From DATKWD01 sp035529695 (lineage in GTDB: Bacteria; Actinomycetota; Acidimicrobiia; Acidimicrobiales; Salinilacustritrichaceae): a stretch of 64,000 bases of DNA. Shown here piece by piece: positions 38,453-45,349 of the stretch; positions within the stretch are counted from its first letter, which is position 1, and the number at the start of each line of letters is the position of its first letter. Made by a program: the position numbers and the translations under genes. Under the pieces are notes generated by a model. It was not told where the DNA came from. It saw only the letters and a program-made list of their open reading frames with translations, and did no database searches. The DNA is taken from NCBI GenBank assembly GCA_035529695.1, contig DATKWD010000002.1:62001-126000 (forward strand), in the 5' to 3' direction.

Positions 38453-39178
38453 ATGATGAGCGGACAACTGCCCGACGCCGACGAGGCGCGCCGACAGGTG
38501 CTGAATGAGGTCGCCCTCGAGGACGGCACGGTGCTGGTGAAGGGCGACGAGATCCATGCCCAAGGCGAGCCGGGTGCGACGTTCAAGTTCATCCACCTCG
38601 CGATCTCGCCTGATGGGTCGAGCCGGTGGGTGTCCTGCTACGGCGGCACGAAGGGCCGGGGGATGCATCGGGCGTTGCGACCCGAGAAGATCCGGGTCAA
38701 GAAGGGCACGAAGGCGGTCAAGATCGGCGACCCGACCGGCGAGGCTGCCGAGGAGTTCGTCGCTGAGGCCCCGCCCGAGGAGGAGGCTCCGGTCACCGAG
38801 ACCGTCGAAGCCCCGCCCGAGGTCGCGCCGGAAGCTCCACCCGAGGCCCCGCCAGCGGAACCGGCCGACGAACCGGAGGTCGAGGAGCTGAAGGGCGAGG
38901 ACTTCGAGGAGGCGGTGAAGCCGAAGCGTCGACCCGACAAGGCCGCCAAGGAAGGCGCGCTCGCCGAGGCGATCGCCGCTGGCCGGATCAAGGCGGGCAC
39001 CGAGCTGCACCACGGCGAGTACCGCGGGGTCGTCACAGCGTCGGGGCACGTCGAGGTGGCCGGTGAGACCTACAACTCGCCGAGCACCGCAGCGAAGAAC
39101 GCCGCGGGTCGCCAGTCGGCGAACGGGTGGGACTGGTGGAAACTCCCGAGCGGCGAGAAGCTCCAGACGGTCAGATGA
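38453..39178 (+). CDS. RAMA-domain protein
   Basis: 241 residues, MMSGQLPDADEARRQVLNEV. The first ~75 residues are alpha/beta (FKFIHLAISPDGSSRWVSCY). The middle is an acidic Pro/Glu linker. The C-terminal ~75 residues match the RAMA domain (restriction enzyme adenine methylase associated): ALAEAIAAGRIKAGTELHHG, then DG-like GHVEVAGETYNSPSTAAKNA and NGWDWWKLPSGEKLQ. RAMA domains are found with DNA modification enzymes and are thought to read modified DNA. An MTase gene follows 4 nt later. Confidence 0.8.
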   Translation: MMSGQLPDADEARRQVLNEVALEDGTVLVKGDEIHAQGEPGATFKFIHLAISPDGSSRWVSCYGGTKGRGMHRALRPEKIRVKKGTKAVKIGDPTGEAAEEFVAEAPPEEEAPVTETVEAPPEVAPEAPPEAPPAEPADEPEVEELKGEDFEEAVKPKRRPDKAAKEGALAEAIAAGRIKAGTELHHGEYRGVVTASGHVEVAGETYNSPSTAAKNAAGRQSANGWDWWKLPSGEKLQTVR

Positions 39179-39182
39179 GCGC

Positions 39183-39926
39183 ATGGACATCGAACTGCTC
39201 GACCGTTACCAGCGCGCCACCGGCTTCATGGGGGTCGGCGATCCGTTCAACGCGGGCTTCGATCAGGTAGACCGGCTCCTCGATTCGGGGCGCGGTCGCC
39301 GCGAAGCGTGCATCGAGTTCTCGTGGTCGGTCCCGACCCTCGAGGCGGTCATGGCGCTCGTCGCCTGCGGGCCGATCATCGACCCGATGGCGGGCACCGG
39401 CTATTGGGCGATGCTGGTCGACCAGGCCGGCGGCGATGTGATCGCTTCGGATGTGATCCTCCCCGGCGACGACCCCGAGGAAGCGGCCGAGATCACCAGC
39501 TCCTTGTGCGGCTACGGGAACCCGTGGCACGCCGAGGGCGGCCGCCAGTGGTTCCCCATCGGTCGTCAGGATGCCCGTCAGGCGGCCTCAGATCACCCTG
39601 AGCGCACGCTCGTCCTCTCCTGGCCCCCATACGGCGACGAGATCGGCGCGGCCGTCGAGGAGGCGTTCTGGACGGCCGGCGGGAAGCGGATGGTCTACAT
39701 CGGCGAACCCGGCGAGGGTTGCACCGGTGATGAGGTGTTGCACGCCCGGCTCGGCTGGTCGCCGCTCTGTCGGGTCCACGAGTTCGACTTCGACCCCGAT
39801 GAGTACGAGTGCGTCTGCGAGCTCGCCGGCGCTCAGCGGTGGCTCCAGGTGTCGGAGGTGTCGCTCCCGCAATGGTTCGGGATGCACGACGCCCTGTTCA
39901 TCTTCGACCGGAAGGACCCCGCATGA
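39183..39926 (+). CDS. SAM-dependent methyltransferase with SWPPY motif
   Basis: 247 residues, MDIELLDRYQRATGFMGVGD. Motif I-like IDPMAGTGYWAMLVDQ (glycine-rich SAM loop), acidic VIASDVILPGDDP and catalytic-type LVLSWPPYGDE, where S-PPY fits N6-adenine or N4-cytosine enzymes. Only weak similarity to typical DNA MTases is visible, so small-molecule or RNA targets are possible. It lies between the RAMA-domain and SLOG genes in one operon. Confidence 0.75.
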   Translation: MDIELLDRYQRATGFMGVGDPFNAGFDQVDRLLDSGRGRREACIEFSWSVPTLEAVMALVACGPIIDPMAGTGYWAMLVDQAGGDVIASDVILPGDDPEEAAEITSSLCGYGNPWHAEGGRQWFPIGRQDARQAASDHPERTLVLSWPPYGDEIGAAVEEAFWTAGGKRMVYIGEPGEGCTGDEVLHARLGWSPLCRVHEFDFDPDEYECVCELAGAQRWLQVSEVSLPQWFGMHDALFIFDRKDPA

Positions 39927-40303
39927 TCTTGGCGATCGTCGGCACCCGCACGTTCGTCGCGCCCGACGGCGAGGCGCGCGCCCGTGAGATCATCCGCGCC
40001 GAGCTCGCCGAGCGGAAGCCCGAGCTGGTGATCTCGGGCGGCGCGTCCGGCGTCGATTCGTGGGCGGCCGAGGAGGCGCTGCTCCTCGAGCTGGCGGTGG
40101 AGGAGATCACCCCGTTGCACGCCCGGTGGGAACCGAACGGGTACAAGGCCCGGAACATGCTCATCGCCGAGCGGTGCGACGAGCTGATCTCGATCCGTTG
40201 CGGCCAGGCGACGAGCTACGGGTCCGGGTGGACCGCCGATCGGGCGGCCGAGCTCGGGAGGCCGGTGACCCGCTACACGCTGGATCCTGTCACAGCGGTG
40301 TAG
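39923..40303 (+). CDS. SLOG/DprA-like nucleotide-binding protein
   Basis: 126 residues: MILAIVGTRTFVAPDGEARA, then LVISGGASGVDSWAAEEALL and RWEPNGYKARNMLIAERCDE. The GxRxF and GGAxGVD pair is the signature of the DUF2493/SLOG superfamily (DprA, LOG relatives), which bind nucleotides or ssDNA ends. SLOG proteins also act as sensors in some defence systems. ATGA overlap with the MTase. Confidence 0.85.
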   Translation: MILAIVGTRTFVAPDGEARAREIIRAELAERKPELVISGGASGVDSWAAEEALLLELAVEEITPLHARWEPNGYKARNMLIAERCDELISIRCGQATSYGSGWTADRAAELGRPVTRYTLDPVTAV

Positions 40304-40319
40304 TAGGGTCAGCTACATG
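40299..40319 (+). promoter_or_regulatory. Palindromic promoter with an out-of-frame 5' ATGATGAAC
   Basis: Arms TGTAG (40299-40303) and CTACA (40313-40317) around TAGGGT, a -10 at 40304-40309. Transcription should begin at or near ATGATGAAC (40317), which is out of frame with the gene. The real start has AAGGAGG 40 nt later. Confidence 0.55.
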
Positions 40320-40362
40320 ATGAACCCGGGGAACCGCCCCGGTCTGAGCAAGGAGGAGCCAC

Positions 40363-40668
40363 ATGGCTCACAAGCTGGAGCAGGTCAGCCACCCGAAGGC
40401 GCAGGCGAACCGAGTCGCGAAGGCGATTCGGATCGTGGCCTTCCTCGAGACGAGCGACTTCCTGTCGACGGTGTGCCCCGAGAGCGTCGCCGCGCTCGGC
40501 CCCGCGGCGTGGGAAGCCTTCGCCGCCGAGTTCGATGAGACGGTCCCGAGCGTCGAGACGATCGCCGTGGTGATCGGGGTCGTCGCCGGTCGCGCCATCG
40601 GGGACGTCGAGTTCACCGTCGAGGACGGCGAGGTCGCCGAGGTCGCCACTCTGGCGGCGGTGAGCTGA
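40363..40668 (+). CDS. 101-residue hypothetical protein
   Basis: MAHKLEQVSHPKAQANRVAK with ribosome site AAGGAGGAGCCAC. Helical and acidic, ending in a strand-rich segment (GDVEFTVEDGEVAEVATLAA). No family is recognised. Leads a short operon with the HTH gene. Confidence 0.65.
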   Translation: MAHKLEQVSHPKAQANRVAKAIRIVAFLETSDFLSTVCPESVAALGPAAWEAFAAEFDETVPSVETIAVVIGVVAGRAIGDVEFTVEDGEVAEVATLAAVS

Positions 40669-40671
40669 GCG

Positions 40672-40911
40672 ATGCGAACGCCGAGGCCAGCCGAGTTCGC
40701 CGCGGCCTTCGCGCTGTTGACCGATGACCGGCTCCCGGCGGCGGTGGAGGAAGCTCGCCGCCGTCGGGGTTTGTCGACCCGGGCCGCAGCCGCCGAGATC
40801 GGGACGCATCACAACACCATCGTCCGGTTGGAGCGCGGCCAGATCGCCACGTCGCAGATGCTGCTGAAGACGATCGCCAAGATCGTCGTGTGGCTCGAGG
40901 AGGGGTCGTGA
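40672..40911 (+). CDS. Cro/CI-type HTH regulator
   Basis: 79 residues. A Cro/CI helix-turn-helix at residues ~25-60 (LSTRAAAAEIGTHHNTIVRL then RGQIATSQMLLKTIA) is the only domain. It is a candidate for one of the palindrome-binding regulators, but nothing in the sequence links it to any site. The stop overlaps the next start (GTGA). Confidence 0.8.
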   Translation: MRTPRPAEFAAAFALLTDDRLPAAVEEARRRRGLSTRAAAAEIGTHHNTIVRLERGQIATSQMLLKTIAKIVVWLEEGS

Positions 40912-41987
40912 GTCGCCTCGCTGACCGGCTCGGCGGCGGGATCCGCGTGGGATTCGAGTCCCGCGAGGAGCAGGAGAGGGCCATCGCCGAGTCGACGGCC
41001 CGAGCTTCGCAAGCGATCCATCGTGACTCCCCGGTGTACGAAATCTCGAACGTGCTGCGGCTATACCGTGAGCAGCGCGACCAGTACCCGAACCTCGACT
41101 CGTTCCCGATGGTCGCCCCACCCCACGACAACTACCTGATGGAAGCCCGGTGGCCGCAGGGGTCGCTCGACGGCGAGCGGTTCACCGAGCCGAAGCAGGT
41201 CGGGCTGCTCTTCGCCCGCATGCCCGATTCGGAGGGGTGGGATGGTGGGCCGAGCTGCGCGCTGGCGGTCCTCGCCGTCGGGTTCTGGCGCGGGAAGCCG
41301 GACCATCTCGGGTCGTGGAGGCTCATCATTGACGAGGTGGGCGGCCTGGCGGTCGCCGATCCGACGCCGGCGCAAGGCCTTCGTCGCTGGCATTCGAGGC
41401 GGGTCGCCGGGCAGGTCGATACGGTCGCGAGGCACCGTGATCTCCTGCGGGATCTGGAAGGCCGGATCGAGTCGGGCGATGAGGATGAGCGGGCCAAGGC
41501 GCTCCGCGACGCCGAGGCGGCGCTCGAGGACGCCGCCGGCGAGCTTGAGGCGACGGAAGCCGAGCTGGCCGAGATCGAGGCCGAGCTCGACAAGGTGATC
41601 ATGGGGATGATGGAGCGCGAGATCCTGTACCCGGCGCTCCTCACGCACTCGCTCCTCAACTGCCGGAACGTCGAGGTCGAAACGAACGCCCCGCCGGCGA
41701 AGCTGTCGAAGCGGCACCAGCGGAAGCGGGGCGCGCCGATGGTGAAGTTCAAGACGCTGAAGGTGAACCCGATGGGCGGCGGGCGGCGGTCCTCGAGCGG
41801 TGGTGGCGGGACCGTCGATCTTGGCGGCGGCCAGACGGCGCTCCACATTGTCCGCGGCCACTTCAAGACCTACACGGCTGACCGGCCGCTCCTCGGTCGT
41901 CACGTCGGCACCTACTGGTGGCAGGCGAACGTGCGAGGCTCGATCGACAACGGGGTCGTCGTGAAGGACTACGAGGTCGAGGTGTGA
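40908..41987 (+). CDS. 359-residue protein with coiled coil and conserved C-terminal module
   Basis: GTG start at a GTGA overlap: MSRLADRLGGGIRVGFESRE. Residues ~165-230 form a coiled coil (LEDAAGELEATEAELAEIEA). The C-terminus has HIVRGHFKTYTADRPLLGRH then GTYWWQANVRGS. The RGHFK.Y....L.G...G.YWW...RG pattern occurs in other phage proteins, but the function is unknown. Ribosome and neighbour overlaps support the start. Confidence 0.75.
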   Translation: MSRLADRLGGGIRVGFESREEQERAIAESTARASQAIHRDSPVYEISNVLRLYREQRDQYPNLDSFPMVAPPHDNYLMEARWPQGSLDGERFTEPKQVGLLFARMPDSEGWDGGPSCALAVLAVGFWRGKPDHLGSWRLIIDEVGGLAVADPTPAQGLRRWHSRRVAGQVDTVARHRDLLRDLEGRIESGDEDERAKALRDAEAALEDAAGELEATEAELAEIEAELDKVIMGMMEREILYPALLTHSLLNCRNVEVETNAPPAKLSKRHQRKRGAPMVKFKTLKVNPMGGGRRSSSGGGGTVDLGGGQTALHIVRGHFKTYTADRPLLGRHVGTYWWQANVRGSIDNGVVVKDYEVEV

Positions 41988-42532
41988 AGGTCGACCTGCT
42001 AGACGATCTGGACTCGAACGGGTGGCACACCTCGGCTCACCCTCGGCCGATCTCGCTGAAGCGGTCGCTGCCGTTCTACACGCGGGGACCGAGCTACTAC
42101 GTCCACCGGGTCCGCTCGGGGCTGCTCCACCACGACGGGCGGATCTCCGTCACGTTCTGGTGCGGCCCGATCGGACACGGCAAGGGCGGCGCTCGGCTGG
42201 CCGCCGAACCTCCCGAGGGGTGCCAGGTCTGCTCGACGTGCGAGGGGCGTGCTGTCGGCTCGGGCCAGCTCGGCTCGAGGGTTCTCGCCGGCGGTCGTGA
42301 GGTGATCTTCTCGCCGGCCCCTGGCCGCAAGATCGAGTGCGTGTGGGAGCGCGGGTCGCGCGGGTATGCGTGGATCGACTATCACCAGTGCCGGACCCGG
42401 GCGCGGTTCGTCGCTTCGAAGGACGGGGGGGAAGACCGGCCGACCTGCCTCTACCACACCCGGTCGATGAAGGCGATCAACGCCGGGTGGGTGTTCGCAC
42501 CGATGCCGGCCCCATTCGAAAGCGGAGCGTGA
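41984..42532 (+). CDS. 182-residue Cys-containing protein
   Basis: GTG start at a GTGA overlap: MKVDLLDDLDSNGWHTSAHP. A central CQVCSTCEGRA zinc-type cluster within a beta-rich protein (RISVTFWCGPIGHGKGGARL) and late Cys residues (QCRTR, TCLYHTRS). It resembles phage zinc-ribbon proteins. Role unknown. Confidence 0.7.
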   Translation: MKVDLLDDLDSNGWHTSAHPRPISLKRSLPFYTRGPSYYVHRVRSGLLHHDGRISVTFWCGPIGHGKGGARLAAEPPEGCQVCSTCEGRAVGSGQLGSRVLAGGREVIFSPAPGRKIECVWERGSRGYAWIDYHQCRTRARFVASKDGGEDRPTCLYHTRSMKAINAGWVFAPMPAPFESGA

Positions 42533-43359
42533 TGGCGAAGGACTACGCGGTGTGGCGGATGGACTCGGTCCTCGAGCCGTGGCCGATCGCCGACGGCGCA
42601 GCGCAGGCGGTCGTCACATCGCCGCCGTACTGGTCGAGGCGCAGCTACGGCGATGACGACGCCGAGCTCGGCCAGGGCGACGACCTCGACGCGTACGTCG
42701 ACTCGCTCGTCTCGTGTTTCCGTGAGGCGCACCGGGTCCTCGCCGGCGACGGGCTGCTGTGGGTCAACCTCGGCGACTCCTCAGCGAAGTCGGGCGGCGC
42801 GGGCGGCGACTACAACAAGGGCGGCCGCAAGGAGGGGCAGCGGAAGTACCGGCAGGGCCGCTCGGGGTTGCCCGGCCCGCAGTACGCGCTCGTCCCGTTC
42901 CGGTTCGCGCTGGCGATGCAGGCCGACGGGTGGCTCGTCCGCAAGTCGATCGTGTGGGACAAGTCGCCGACGGTGAGGCCCGAGGACCCGAACCATGTGC
43001 GCCGACCGCTCGAGGCGCACGAGCACATCTTCATGCTGGCCCCGGGGCGCAACCGGTTCGACCGGGCCGGCCTTGAGCTGGCGGGCGAGCTCGGCGACGT
43101 CTGGCACTTCCAGCCCGAGACGAGGGCGCGCCAGGACTCGAAGGGGAACCGTCACCCGGCCCCGTACCCTCCCGAGCTTCCGTTGCGGTGCCTGCGAGCG
43201 TCGGGGGTGAAGCCCGGCGAGTTGGTGGTCGACCCGTTCCACGGCTCGGGTTCGTCGGGCGACGCGGCCCGCGAGCTCGGCTGCGGCTATGTCGGAATGG
43301 ACCTGTACGTCGGGCGTCAGCGCCGACGTTCTCGGGGGAGTTCTAGAACAACCCGCTGA
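42532..43359 (+). CDS. DNA methyltransferase (N4-cytosine/N6-adenine type)
   Basis: 275 residues. TSPPYWSRRSYGD near residue 30 is the catalytic motif. Beta-class order is kept, with the SAM-binding DPFHGSGSSGDAA near residue 250. The SPPYW form favours N4-cytosine methylation. The C-terminus is an Arg/Ser tail that ends in the TGACCAGCG element (stop TGA at 43357-43359), so the extreme C-terminus may be non-functional. Confidence 0.9.
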   Translation: MAKDYAVWRMDSVLEPWPIADGAAQAVVTSPPYWSRRSYGDDDAELGQGDDLDAYVDSLVSCFREAHRVLAGDGLLWVNLGDSSAKSGGAGGDYNKGGRKEGQRKYRQGRSGLPGPQYALVPFRFALAMQADGWLVRKSIVWDKSPTVRPEDPNHVRRPLEAHEHIFMLAPGRNRFDRAGLELAGELGDVWHFQPETRARQDSKGNRHPAPYPPELPLRCLRASGVKPGELVVDPFHGSGSSGDAARELGCGYVGMDLYVGRQRRRSRGSSRTTR

Positions 43360-43375
43360 CCAGCGGTTATGCGAG
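43338..43375 (+). repeat. TGACCAGCG-family element with hairpin
   Basis: GAGTTCTAGAACAACCCGC then TGACCAGCGGTTATGCG, core at 43357-43364. GTTCTAGAAC is a perfect palindrome. 26 bp upstream of the class I promoter, in the same direction. Confidence 0.75.
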
Positions 43376-43390
43376 GCCCTTTCCGCCCGC

Positions 43391-43424
43391 TGTAGTCGCT
43401 TCGGCTACACGGGCATGGTACGTT
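43391..43424 (+). promoter_or_regulatory. Class I palindromic promoter
   Basis: TGTAG/CTACA arms at 43391-43409, -35 TCGCTT at 43396-43401, a 17-bp spacer and -10 TACGTT at 43419-43424. ATG 43432 is 7 nt downstream. Confidence 0.7.
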
Positions 43425-43431
43425 GGTGTCC

Positions 43432-43722
43432 ATGAGGAAGCCCACCACCACAGGAGAAGGCACCATGACCATCACCGCTTACGAAGAGACCGCATCGAAC
43501 AGCGACGCCGCCAAGGACGCCGAGCGCACCGCCCGCGACATGGTCTACGCACTGGCGACCGACGGGGGCAACGACCCCTACGCCACCTGCGCCGACGAGG
43601 GCGACATCGCCGAGTCGATCGCCGACGAGCTGGCGGTCACGCACGGCCTCAGCGTCGAGCTGGCCTTCGAGATCGCCGAGCAGGTCGCCGGTGAGACCAT
43701 CGACACGATCCGCTGCGGCTGA
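43432..43722 (+). CDS. Small acidic protein, dual start
   Basis: 96 residues from the leaderless ATG (MRKPTTTGEGTMTITAYEET), or 85 from ATG 43465, which follows GGAGAAGG. The two arrangements parallel the gene at 21154. The body is acidic and helical (IAESIADELAVTHGLSVELA). No family is recognised. It heads the ArdC operon. Confidence 0.65.
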   Translation: MRKPTTTGEGTMTITAYEETASNSDAAKDAERTARDMVYALATDGGNDPYATCADEGDIAESIADELAVTHGLSVELAFEIAEQVAGETIDTIRCG

Positions 43723-43752
43723 GCAGCGACACTGGAACGAGGAGGAACCCCG

Positions 43753-43938
43753 ATGGCGAAGAACCGCAAGACGAGCACCCACCGCCGAGACCTCTCCGGT
43801 CTCCGTGGTCGCGAGCGCGCCGAGCACTTCGCCAACGGCGGCACCGTCGCCCAATGGCGCGGCGCAGCTCGCACCTACGACAACAAGACCAAGGCCCGCG
43901 CTTCGAAGGAAGCGTGCCGCGGCCGGGTCACCAACTGA
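43753..43938 (+). CDS. 61-residue basic protein
   Basis: MAKNRKTSTHRRDLSGLRGR, basic throughout, with GGTVAQWRGAARTYDNKTKA. The ribosome site GAGGAGG lies 8 nt upstream. Possible nucleic-acid binder. Immediately precedes ardC. Confidence 0.65.
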   Translation: MAKNRKTSTHRRDLSGLRGRERAEHFANGGTVAQWRGAARTYDNKTKARASKEACRGRVTN

Positions 43939-43949
43939 AGGAGAGGCCG

Positions 43950-44867
43950 ATGGCCTACGCCAAGAAGTCACGCGACGACCAGAAGGCCGAGGCAGCGGAG
44001 GCGCTCGAGCGTCTGCACGGGCAGGTCGCCGAGATCAACGGCTCCGAGGAGTGGCTCGACTACCTCGCCACGATGAGCAAGTTCCGGTCGTACTCGCCGC
44101 TCAACACGATGCTGATGTGGATGCAGTGGGAGGGCCGACGGCGTGAGAACCCCGAGCTGCCCGAGCTGAGCCAGCCCGCCGCCTTCTCGAAATGGAAGGG
44201 CATGGGCCGCTGGATCCGCAAGGGCGAGAAGGGCCTCGGGGTGCTGGTCCCGATCCGGGTGACTGACCGCGACGCCGAACCGGGCGACGATGGCCGCCAG
44301 CCGAAGAAGCTGGTCGGCTTCCGGCTGGTGTTCAAGACCTTCGATGTGGCGCAGACCGACGGCGAGCCGCTCCCCGAGAACCCGATCCGAGAGGAGATGG
44401 TCGAGGGTGAGGGCGACGAGGCGGTGTGGGCGGCGCTGGTCGACCAAGCCGAAGCGCTCGGCTACCGGGTCGAGATCGCCGACGAGGTGCTCCCCGCTCA
44501 CGGCGACTGCAACTTCCTCCTGAAGCGGCTCCGGGTCGCCGAGTCGCTCCCGGCCGCTCAGCAGGTCAAGACGCTGGTGCATGAGCTGGCCCACGCCACG
44601 CTCCACAGCCCCGACGAGTACCTGCTGGCCCACAGCACCCCGTACCACGTCGCTGAGGTCGAGGCCGAGTCGGTCGCCTTCACGGTGATGGCGCTCCTCG
44701 GGCGGGACACCTCGAGCTACAGCGTCGGGTACGTCGCGAGCTGGTCGAAGGGTGACGGTGAACTGATCGCCAAGACCGCCGAGAAGGTGATCGGCACCGC
44801 GCAGCGAATCGCCGAGGCCGTCGAGGCGTCGGTCGAGGTACAACAGGAGGCCGCTTCGGCGGCATGA
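43950..44867 (+). CDS. ardC: ArdC-like antirestriction protein
   Basis: 305 residues. The N-terminal ssDNA-binding ArdC domain (SKFRSYSPLNTMLMWMQW and WIRKGEKGLGVLVPI) is followed by a zinc metallopeptidase-like domain with LVHELAHATLHS and a third ligand in VEAESVAF. ArdC proteins protect incoming ssDNA from restriction, and the peptidase may be structural. The ribosome site is AAGGAGAGGCCG. Confidence 0.85.
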   Translation: MAYAKKSRDDQKAEAAEALERLHGQVAEINGSEEWLDYLATMSKFRSYSPLNTMLMWMQWEGRRRENPELPELSQPAAFSKWKGMGRWIRKGEKGLGVLVPIRVTDRDAEPGDDGRQPKKLVGFRLVFKTFDVAQTDGEPLPENPIREEMVEGEGDEAVWAALVDQAEALGYRVEIADEVLPAHGDCNFLLKRLRVAESLPAAQQVKTLVHELAHATLHSPDEYLLAHSTPYHVAEVEAESVAFTVMALLGRDTSSYSVGYVASWSKGDGELIAKTAEKVIGTAQRIAEAVEASVEVQQEAASAA

Positions 44868-44881
44868 CGAAGGAGGGGCCG

Positions 44882-45274
44882 ATGGGCTTCGAAGAGGACA
44901 AGCGCCAGTGGGAGGGCATATACGCCCTCTTGAATCAGGGCCGGTTGTGGGTCGACCGCGACGCCAACCGGGTGGAGATCGCCGAGATGCCAGCGACCTA
45001 CCGGGCGAACGTGGTCCGGTGGCTGCGATCGCGGGCTGTCGGCCTCGAGTGGAAGTACGGGTTCGGCGAGGCGATCTCGATGGGCCGGTACGAGGACGCC
45101 TTCGGGCTCCCCGACGACTTCGACATCCCGATGCACGACGACGAGTGGCCGCTCCACATCGACCTGCGGACCGCCGCGGGGAAGCGGGAGTGGCGTGAGC
45201 TGTGCCTCGGCTGGATTGAGGGGACCCGGCTGGTGAGGTCGCTGCGGGTGGGCGCGGAGGTCACGATCGGCTGA
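44882..45274 (+). CDS. 130-residue hypothetical protein after ardC
   Basis: MGFEEDKRQWEGIYALLNQG, ribosome site GAAGGAGGGGCC. Alpha/beta with LWVDRDANRVEIAEMPATYR and a helical region. ATG 44882 is preferred over ATG 44864, which overlaps the ardC stop. No family is recognised. Confidence 0.7.
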   Translation: MGFEEDKRQWEGIYALLNQGRLWVDRDANRVEIAEMPATYRANVVRWLRSRAVGLEWKYGFGEAISMGRYEDAFGLPDDFDIPMHDDEWPLHIDLRTAAGKREWRELCLGWIEGTRLVRSLRVGAEVTIG

Positions 45275-45305
45275 CCGCTCCCCGGTTGCCCTCGGGGTTC
45301 CGGTG

Positions 45306-45348
45306 TACGCTCGACCGTCAGATGGGCTACACCGATCCCGAGGGCTGA
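45306..45348 (+). promoter_or_regulatory. Promoter and short leader peptide before portal
   Basis: A -10 TACGCT at 45306-45311 precedes, after 10 nt, ATGGGCTACACCGATCCCG ending in TGA 45346-45348 (MGYTDPEG). The leader stop lies 1 nt before the portal ATG (TGACATG). The peptide may place ribosomes at the portal start, or it may be incidental. Confidence 0.4.
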
Positions 45349-45349
45349 C

